Shown here piece after piece: positions 57,665 to 64,000 of a DNA stretch of 64,000 bases. The stretch covers positions 2,108,001 to 2,172,000 of the forward strand of contig NZ_CP027236.1 of the NCBI RefSeq assembly GCF_002999235.1, written 5' to 3'. The translations under genes and the position numbers were made by a program. A model generated the notes under the pieces. It searched no databases. It was not told where the DNA came from and saw only the letters and a program-made list of their open reading frames with translations. Position 1 is the stretch's first letter. Each line of letters opens with the position of its first letter. Source of the DNA: Actinomyces sp. oral taxon 897 (GTDB lineage Bacteria; Actinomycetota; Actinomycetes; Actinomycetales; Actinomycetaceae).

Positions 57665-59052
57665 GTCCGCGCCGCGGCCAGGGAGACCTTCCACATGACC
57701 CACTCCAGGGGCCCGCGCCGGGCCACCAGGCCCCACCCCAGCGTCCCGGCCATGGCGCCCAGGGCCAGCCACGCAAAGGGCGCCCAGTCCTGTGCCACGA
57801 GCCAGTCCTCGTTGAAGGCCACCACCACGAACTGGGCGCTGTAGGCCGTCAGGGCCATGGAGCCGACGGCGGCCACCGGGCGCAGCACGTGCCGCGCCCA
57901 GCCGCCGGCCAGCAGGCACAGGCCCAGCACCATGACGGCGCAGCCCCCGGAGCCGACGGTCTCCAGGACGGTGCCGGTGTGCGCACCGGCGTCGACCAGG
58001 TCCGCCAGCGCCGGGAGGGGGAGGGGGGTCCAGTGCAGGCCCTCCCCCGTCGTCGGGCCGTTGGCGATGGTCACCTGGCGCCACGGCTCAATCCCCTCCT
58101 CCGTGGGCAAGCCGACCACCTGGGCCAGGCACCAGCTCGTGAGGTAGCCGAGCACCGCCAGGAGGCCCCCCACCCACACCAGCCTCACCTGGAGGCGGGT
58201 GCTCGTCACGTCCAGGCGGCCGATCCCCATGCCGGCCAGCACGAAGACCATGTACGAGGCCCCCGGGTAGGCGCCGGAGAAGAAGACCTCCACAATGAAG
58301 GAGTTGGCGTCCCCCGTCATCCACATGCCCAGGGAACCGGCGAGCCACATCACACCCACTGCCGTCAGCGGCCCCAGCACGGACAGCACCGCCGCCGCCC
58401 TCAGCAGGCGTGCCGCAGGCCAGCGCGCGAACGGCAGCGCCGCCACGAACCAGGCGGCGTAGAAGGCCAGGATGACGTTAATGGAGGTGCCCAAGCTCAC
58501 CAGGAGTCCGGCAATGACCACCAACATGGCCGAACGCCCCAGAATACGCAGTCGGGCGGTACGCATCTGCTCACCCTCGTAGACCACGTTGCGCCCGGTG
58601 AGAATAGCCAGCGACACCCCCGCCAGCAGGGCGAAGAGGATGGAGGAGCGCCCGTCACTGGCCGTGACCAGCAGCCTGAGCACGACGGGGTCCCCGGGGT
58701 CACGGGGTGCCACGTGGGCGCAGAACATGCCCAGCACCGCCAGGCCCCGGGCGACGTCGATCCCGGCGACCCGGCCCCGGTAGCGGCGGACCGCGGCACC
58801 CGGGTCCGGGGAGCCCAGAGCGTCGGCGCCCGGCGCCTCGGGGGAGCCCGGGGCATCTGACGCCCCAGGGGCGGTGTCGGGGTCTGAGGCCCCGTCCGGG
58901 CTCCCGGGGGCTGAGGCGCCCGGGTCCGGGGACGCAGGCGCCGGACGGCGGTCAGGCGCGGCACCGCCAGCAGGTTCCCGCGACCCGCGCGGGGTGCCCG
59001 CCGCCGGTCGGGCTGGGCGGTGTCGGGCCGCCGTCGTGTCACTCATCATCAT
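57661..59052 (-). CDS. DUF418-like / acyltransferase-type polytopic membrane protein
   Basis: This 463-residue protein has an Ala/Pro/Gly/Asp-rich N-terminus (~90 residues of PGASDAPGSP-like repeats) followed by about ten membrane segments. RVAGIDVARGLAVLGMFCAH at the start of the membrane part and the late SMALTAYSAQFVVV are hallmarks of the DUF418/DUF1624 (heparan N-acetyltransferase-like) group, thought to transfer acyl groups across membranes. The function in actinobacteria is unknown, possibly modification of surface glycans. It is divergent from nrdF with a 100-bp gap. Confidence 0.8.
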   Translation of the reverse strand: MMMSDTTAARHRPARPAAGTPRGSREPAGGAAPDRRPAPASPDPGASAPGSPDGASDPDTAPGASDAPGSPEAPGADALGSPDPGAAVRRYRGRVAGIDVARGLAVLGMFCAHVAPRDPGDPVVLRLLVTASDGRSSILFALLAGVSLAILTGRNVVYEGEQMRTARLRILGRSAMLVVIAGLLVSLGTSINVILAFYAAWFVAALPFARWPAARLLRAAAVLSVLGPLTAVGVMWLAGSLGMWMTGDANSFIVEVFFSGAYPGASYMVFVLAGMGIGRLDVTSTRLQVRLVWVGGLLAVLGYLTSWCLAQVVGLPTEEGIEPWRQVTIANGPTTGEGLHWTPLPLPALADLVDAGAHTGTVLETVGSGGCAVMVLGLCLLAGGWARHVLRPVAAVGSMALTAYSAQFVVVAFNEDWLVAQDWAPFAWLALGAMAGTLGWGLVARRGPLEWVMWKVSLAAART

Positions 59053-59083
59053 CTCCCGAGGGCAGGGGCTACCGCGAGGATAG

Positions 59084-60127
<1,044 letters not shown>

Positions 60128-60221
60128 GGGCGCCGGGCGCGTGCCCCATCCGCTGGTGCCCCCGCCGCGGGCCGGTAGCGGGCTGCGCGGCCGCGGCCCA
60201 GGGCCGCTCCCGGGCCGGGGC

Positions 60222-61277
60222 TCAGACCGGCGGCCCCGCGTCCGCCAGCGCCCCTGCCGCGGGCCGGTCGGCGCGCACCAGCCGCACCTGCTGGCCGCCG
60301 CGCAGCAGGCCGACCAGGCAGCGGTAGGGGGCGGCGACCTCGCCCAGGCGCACGTGCTCACCGTCCAGCGGCGCCGTGGCGGTCATGAGGTGCACCTCCC
60401 CCCGGTAGCGGCCGAGGGTGTCCATCTGGAGGGAGCCGGTCTCCATCGCGTCGGCGTTGGCGCACGCCCCGGGCAGCGCCCGCCCGCGCGTGCCCTCCAG
60501 CCGGTGGGAGCGCCCCGTCTCCTCCACGCGCAGCCGCCAGTCCCCCTCCAGCCACGCGCACCCCGGGGCGAGGTTCACCGGCAGGGTGAGGACGCCGTCC
60601 TCCGCCCGCCGGATCCACTCCAGGTGGCGGGGCGCCACGACGCCCTCGGCGCACACCGCCTCGACGCCGTCGGCCAGCGCCCGCAGCCGCACCGCGCTGG
60701 TGTAGGCGTCGCGGTAGCGGTGCTCCTCGAGGGTCGGCAGGCCCCGGTACAGCGGGGCGCGCCGCGTCACCTCCCCGGGGACGAAGGCCAGCAGCCGCAG
60801 GCCCCGCGAGGTGAACAGCCGCGACTGGCGCGCGTAGTAGCCGCCGTCCAGGCCGGTGCCGGGCCGCGGGTAGAAGTTGTGCCAGCCGACCAGCCCCTCC
60901 ACCCCCGCGAGCGCGTCGAGCACGGCGGCGCCGACCGTCGAGGCGTTGAGGGCGATCGGCAGGCCGGTGGCCGCGGCGACGGCCCGCACGCCCTCGACGT
61001 CGTAGCCGTAGTCCAGGCGCAGCCCGACGACGCCGCAGCCCGCCAGGTCCGCCCCCGCCGGGCCCAGGCGCGCCAGGCCAGCCGGGGAGACGTCGGCCCA
61101 GAAGCGGGCCCCGCGGGTGCGGTGGACGTGGCCCATCCACCGCACCCAGCCGGCCGGGTCCTGCGTCTCGGGCATGTGGAGGGAGGTGAACAGCTCGACG
61201 GCGCCCAGCGAGCAGGCCTGCTCGACGACGGCATCGCGCACCTCCTCGTCGTCCGTGGCGTAGACCGACCAGAGCAC
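60222..61277 (-). CDS. mupG: MupG-family 6-phospho-N-acetylmuramidase (DUF871)
   Basis: This 351-residue TIM-barrel protein begins LWSVYATDDEEVRDAVV and has LFTSLHMPE, FWADVSPAGLARLG, LRLDYGYDVEGV, IALNASTVG, GWHNFYPRPGTGLD and a C-terminal cyclophilin-like domain (NADAMETGSLQMDTLGRYRG). This is the layout of S. aureus MupG, which hydrolyses MurNAc-6P-GlcNAc produced by PTS uptake of peptidoglycan fragments. The GTG at 61277 lies one base past the murP stop. Last gene of the murQ-murP-mupG operon. The context makes a MurNAc recycling role likely. Confidence 0.88.
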   Translation of the reverse strand: MLWSVYATDDEEVRDAVVEQACSLGAVELFTSLHMPETQDPAGWVRWMGHVHRTRGARFWADVSPAGLARLGPAGADLAGCGVVGLRLDYGYDVEGVRAVAAATGLPIALNASTVGAAVLDALAGVEGLVGWHNFYPRPGTGLDGGYYARQSRLFTSRGLRLLAFVPGEVTRRAPLYRGLPTLEEHRYRDAYTSAVRLRALADGVEAVCAEGVVAPRHLEWIRRAEDGVLTLPVNLAPGCAWLEGDWRLRVEETGRSHRLEGTRGRALPGACANADAMETGSLQMDTLGRYRGEVHLMTATAPLDGEHVRLGEVAAPYRCLVGLLRGGQQVRLVRADRPAAGALADAGPPV

Positions 61278-61278
61278 G

Positions 61279-62763
61279 TCAGCGCCCGGGCGCGTCGAGG
61301 ATATCGGCGGAGCCGTCGCCGTAGACGCGCTCGACGTCGGCCTCCCGGTAGCCGAAGAAGTAGGTCAGGAGCGCGCCGGCGATGACGGCCACCAGCCAGC
61401 CGGCCACGTACCACAGCCAGTGCCCGGCGGTAATGAGCGGGATCATAAGCAGCCCGGACAGCCCCAGGGACCCGGCGCCGAACATCTCCTGCTGCATGCC
61501 CAGGGCGACGACGGCGCCACCGAAGCCGGCCCCCAGGCAGGCGGTGATGAAGGGGCGCACCAGCGGCAGGGAGACGCCGTAGATGAGGGGCTCGCCAATA
61601 CCGAGGACCCCGATGGGCAGGGCGGACTTGATAATGCCGCGCAGCGCCTCGTTGCGGGTGCGCACCCACACGGCCACCGCCATGCCGACCTGCCCGGCAC
61701 CGGCCATGGCGAGGATGGGCAGGAGCTCGGTGAAGCCGTGGTCGGCAATGAGCTGGGCGTGCAGGGGGGTCAGGCCCTGGTGGATGCCGAGCATGACCAT
61801 GGGCAGGAAGAGGCTGGACATAATGAAGCCGCCGACGACCCCGCCGGTCTTGAGGGCGACGTCCACCAGGAGCCAGGTCAGCCCCTTCATGAACAGGGCG
61901 GAGACGGGCATGATAATGAAGATGGCGAGCGCGGCCCCGGCCAGCAGCGTGATGACGGGGACGAGGAAGAGGTCGAGGGCGGCGGGGACCATCCTGCGGA
62001 CCGCCCTCTCGACGACGGTGAAGGCCCAGGCGGTGACAATGACGCCGATGACGCCGCCCAGTCCGGGGGCGAGGTTGCCGAAGAGCGGGATGGTCAGGGG
62101 CTGGGCGGCGGTGGTCACGGCGCGGTCGGCCCCCTTGACGGCGGGGATGCCGGCCAGGGAGGCCATGTAGGGCAGGCCGCCGGCGACCAGGCCGAGGACG
62201 GGGGTGCCGCCGAGCTCCTTGGCGGTGTTGTGCCCGACGATAAGGTTCAGGGCCCCGCCGAGGATGCCGCCGATCCCCACCAGGACGCCGAACCAGGGGT
62301 GGGTCGTGACCGTGGGGTCGAGCATCTTCCACACGTTGGCGATCGCCGCCACGAGGCCGCAGGCGATAAAGCCGGGGATAATGGGGATGAAGATATTGCC
62401 CACGTGGCGGAAGAGGCGCTGGACGGGGCTGGTCTGGCGGGCCTTGACCCTGGCGCGGGCTGCGGCGGCCGGGTCGAGGTCGGGGTCGACGTTGACGTGG
62501 AGGGCGCTGGACCCGGTGCTGCCCGAGACGGCGTCGTAGGCGGCGCGCAGGCGCTCGGCGTGCCCGGGGCCGACGACGATCTGCATCTGCTCGCCCTCGA
62601 CGACGCCGAGGACGCCGTCCAGGGCCTTAATGGCCGCCACGTCCGCCTTGGACGGGTCGGCGAGGTCCAGGCGCAGGCGCGTCATGCAGTTGGTGTGGGA
62701 CACGACGTTGCCGGGCCCCCCGGCGAGCCGCTGGATATCACGGCTGAGGTCGTCGTAGTTCAA
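61279..62763 (-). CDS. murP: PTS N-acetylmuramic acid transporter subunits IIBC
   Basis: This 494-residue permease has an N-terminal EIIB domain with the phosphorylatable Cys in SHTNCMTRLRLDL and LDGVLGVVEGEQMQIVVG, then an EIIC domain with about ten membrane segments (IPIIPGFIACGLVAAIANV, VGIGGILGGALNL, GLLMIPLITAGHWLWYVAGW). MGIHQGLTPLHAQLI-like and IGEPLIYGVSLP motifs fit the glucose-superfamily. No EIIA domain is fused, as in MurP of other bacteria, so a shared EIIA-Glc is needed. TTG 62763 with AAGGAG 7 bp upstream is the likely start. It lies 4 bp after murQ. It imports and phosphorylates MurNAc or MurNAc-GlcNAc. Confidence 0.9.
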   Translation of the reverse strand: MNYDDLSRDIQRLAGGPGNVVSHTNCMTRLRLDLADPSKADVAAIKALDGVLGVVEGEQMQIVVGPGHAERLRAAYDAVSGSTGSSALHVNVDPDLDPAAAARARVKARQTSPVQRLFRHVGNIFIPIIPGFIACGLVAAIANVWKMLDPTVTTHPWFGVLVGIGGILGGALNLIVGHNTAKELGGTPVLGLVAGGLPYMASLAGIPAVKGADRAVTTAAQPLTIPLFGNLAPGLGGVIGVIVTAWAFTVVERAVRRMVPAALDLFLVPVITLLAGAALAIFIIMPVSALFMKGLTWLLVDVALKTGGVVGGFIMSSLFLPMVMLGIHQGLTPLHAQLIADHGFTELLPILAMAGAGQVGMAVAVWVRTRNEALRGIIKSALPIGVLGIGEPLIYGVSLPLVRPFITACLGAGFGGAVVALGMQQEMFGAGSLGLSGLLMIPLITAGHWLWYVAGWLVAVIAGALLTYFFGYREADVERVYGDGSADILDAPGR

Positions 62764-62767
62764 TTCG

Positions 62768-63700
62768 CTACTCCTTCGCGGATGGGGACGGGATCGGGGC
62801 TGGGGGAGCGCCGACGGCGGCGCGCACGAAGCCGCCGGCCGCGGCCAGGCGGCGGCGGGCCGCGTCGGCGTCGATGCCGCAGGCGACCATGACAATGGCG
62901 GTCTTGGCGTGCCCGTCGGCGGCGGCCAGGGCGGCGGCGGCCCGCTCGTTATCGCAGCCGGTGGCGGCGGACACGATCCGGCGGGCGCGGTCGATGAGCT
63001 TGGTGTTGGTGGGGGCGACGTCGACCATGAGGTTGCCGTAGACCTTGCCGAGCCGCACCATGGCGGCGGTGGAAATCATATTGAGGACGAGCTTCTGGGC
63101 GGTGCCGGCCTTGAGGCGGCTGGAGCCCGTGAGGACCTCGGGGCCGGGGACGACCTCGATGGCGACGTCGGCGTTCTCGCACACGCTAGCCCGGGCGGTG
63201 CAGGCCAGGGCGATGGTGGCGGCGCCGCGCTCGCGGGCGCGGTCCAGGCCGCCGATGACGTAGGGGGTGCGGCCGGAGGCCGCGACGCCCACGACGGTGT
63301 CGTGCTCGCCGACGCCCAGGCCGTCGATGTCGGCGGCGCCCAGGCCGGCGTCGTCCTCGGCGCCCTCGACGGCGGTGAACACGGCCTCCCTGCCGCCGGC
63401 GATGAGGCCGACGACGAGGTCGGCAGGGGTGCGGAAGGTGGGGGGGCACTCGGCGGCGTCGAGGACGCCGAGGCGCCCGGAGGTGCCGGCGCCGATGTAG
63501 ATGAGGCGTCCGCCGGCCCGCATGCCCGCTACGACGACGTCGACGGCACGGGCGATCTGCGGCAGGGCGGCTCCGACGGCGTCGGCGACCCGGTGGTCCT
63601 CCGTGTTCATGACGGAGACGATGTCGAGGCTGCTCATGGTGTCCAGGGAGGCCGAGGCCGGGTTGCGCTGCTCCGTGGTGGCCAGTGTGGACGGGGGCAT
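62768..63700 (-). CDS. murQ: N-acetylmuramic acid 6-phosphate etherase
   Basis: This 310-residue SIS-domain enzyme cleaves the lactyl ether of MurNAc-6P to give GlcNAc-6P and D-lactate. Signatures are [20 protein letters not shown] at the N-terminus, [30 protein letters not shown] and [15 protein letters not shown] with the catalytic Glu. [19 protein letters not shown] and [15 protein letters not shown] follow. ATG 63700 is preferred over GTG 63706, because AAGGAG lies 5 bp before the ATG but would overlap the GTG. First gene of the operon, divergent from a murR-like gene. Confidence 0.96.
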   Translation of the reverse strand: MPPSTLATTEQRNPASASLDTMSSLDIVSVMNTEDHRVADAVGAALPQIARAVDVVVAGMRAGGRLIYIGAGTSGRLGVLDAAECPPTFRTPADLVVGLIAGGREAVFTAVEGAEDDAGLGAADIDGLGVGEHDTVVGVAASGRTPYVIGGLDRARERGAATIALACTARASVCENADVAIEVVPGPEVLTGSSRLKAGTAQKLVLNMISTAAMVRLGKVYGNLMVDVAPTNTKLIDRARRIVSAATGCDNERAAAALAAADGHAKTAIVMVACGIDADAARRRLAAAGGFVRAAVGAPPAPIPSPSAKE

Positions 63701-63772
63701 AGTCACTCCTTGCTGGGGCGGCGGTGCCCCGTGGATGAAATGATACTACACCTTGGACCGTTTTGGAGGAAC
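63701..63772. promoter_or_regulatory. Divergent murQ/murR control region
   Basis: This 72-bp gap between divergent genes holds both ribosome sites (AAGGAG for murQ, GGAGG for murR) and an AT-rich centre, ATGAAATGATACTACACC (63735-63752), which is the best candidate for MurR binding. By family precedent MurR represses and MurNAc-6P releases it. Confidence 0.5.
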
Positions 63773-64000
63773 ATGACTTCGCCCAAGGCCCGGCCGGGCG
63801 CGGGCAGTGCGACGGCGCCACGCCCCGCCGTCGGAAATCGTCCACGAGCCGCGCTGATCGGGGACGATGAGGCCATGAGCGAGGCCATGAGCAACGAGGT
63901 CGGCGACACCGACGACGACCCGAGCGGCGACGACCCGAGCGGGGTCGTGGAGCGCATTCGCCGGTCCCGCGCGGGCTTCAGCCCCACGGAGGCGGCCATC
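63773..64000 (+). CDS. murR: MurR/RpiR-family regulator (partial, cut by window edge)
   Basis: The frame opens at ATG 63773 with TTTTGGAGG 5 bp upstream and runs off the window; 76 codons are visible. The first ~60 residues are low-complexity and acidic (GDTDDDPSGDDPSG). Then VVERIRRSRAGFSPTEAAI matches the first helix of the RpiR/HTH_6 domain. ATGs at 63875 and 63887 are alternative starts closer to the domain. Divergent placement from murQ-murP-mupG supports a MurR role as the operon regulator responding to MurNAc-6P. Confidence 0.75.
   Translation, partial: MTSPKARPGAGSATAPRPAVGNRPRAALIGDDEAMSEAMSNEVGDTDDDPSGDDPSGVVERIRRSRAGFSPTEAAI

Overview
The window comes from a high-GC, Gram-positive actinobacterium. 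Very GC-rich codon use, GTG and TTG starts, an LPxTG-type surface protease, class Ib ribonucleotide reductase and MurNAc recycling suggest an Actinomyces/Schaalia-like oral or mucosal member of the Actinomycetaceae. The genus is inferred from overall character, not from a marker gene. The window looks chromosomal: prs, serS, nadE, pheA, nrdF and four tRNA genes are spread among accessory islands.

Layout. 1-10.1 kb is a surface-glycan region: a frameshifted FN3/LamG secreted protein, a family 2 glycosyltransferase, a fused double family 2 glycosyltransferase, a leftward four-gene operon (GDPD-like, Tat-like secreted protein, Wzz-like, polymerase/ligase-like) and a family 4 glycosyltransferase. 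10.1-14.6 kb holds a TetR regulator and a transsulfuration pair (MalY/PatB C-S lyase and a MetB-family enzyme) separated by unusual tandem repeats. 15-19.8 kb is an accessory patch: a small unknown protein, an orphan PstI/Eco57I-type adenine methyltransferase, a 131-bp element with terminal inverted repeats (second copy near 27.5 kb), a doubly frameshifted GAD/DUF1851 gene, two tiny ORFs and nested palindromes. 19.8-29 kb is housekeeping: prs, a GlmU-like protein lacking the acetyltransferase domain, tRNA-Gln, three HAD phosphatases, glutamine-dependent nadE, GDPD and tRNA-Arg with a nearby tRNA-like remnant. 29.4-39.3 kb carries a cell-wall subtilase, two tRNA-Ser genes, an AGE-family isomerase and a serS-HAD-lipoprotein operon. 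40-42.6 kb carries an OxyR-like regulator and a DUF4143 ATPase.

The most interesting block is 42.7-51.5 kb, a compact CRISPR-Cas locus. It has a Cas3 with the HD domain at its C-terminus, a Csb3-like candidate, Csb1 (Cas7) and Csb2 (Cas5-like), a type I-U/I-G effector set. This is followed by a short Cas6e-like protein and an array of 28-bp repeats with 33-bp spacers, both features of type I-E. No cas1, cas2 or cas4 is present. The Csb2 C-terminus lacks the glycine-rich loop expected of a Cas6 half, so the separate Cas6e probably supplies crRNA processing. The array holds two repeat alleles in two clean blocks. A hairpin resembling the CRISPR repeat lies in the cas3 upstream region and may be a regulatory mini-repeat.

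52.1-64 kb holds pheA, a large membrane protein of unknown function, a family 2 glycosyltransferase, a structured leader before a tiny ORF, a DUF418-like membrane protein, nrdF and a MurNAc recycling operon (murQ-murP-mupG) divergent from a partial murR.

Two patterns recur. Intergenic regions repeatedly carry short tandem motif arrays (19-30 bp units, 2-4 copies), different in sequence at each locus. Many enzymes carry Ala/Pro/Thr-rich low-complexity N-terminal extensions.
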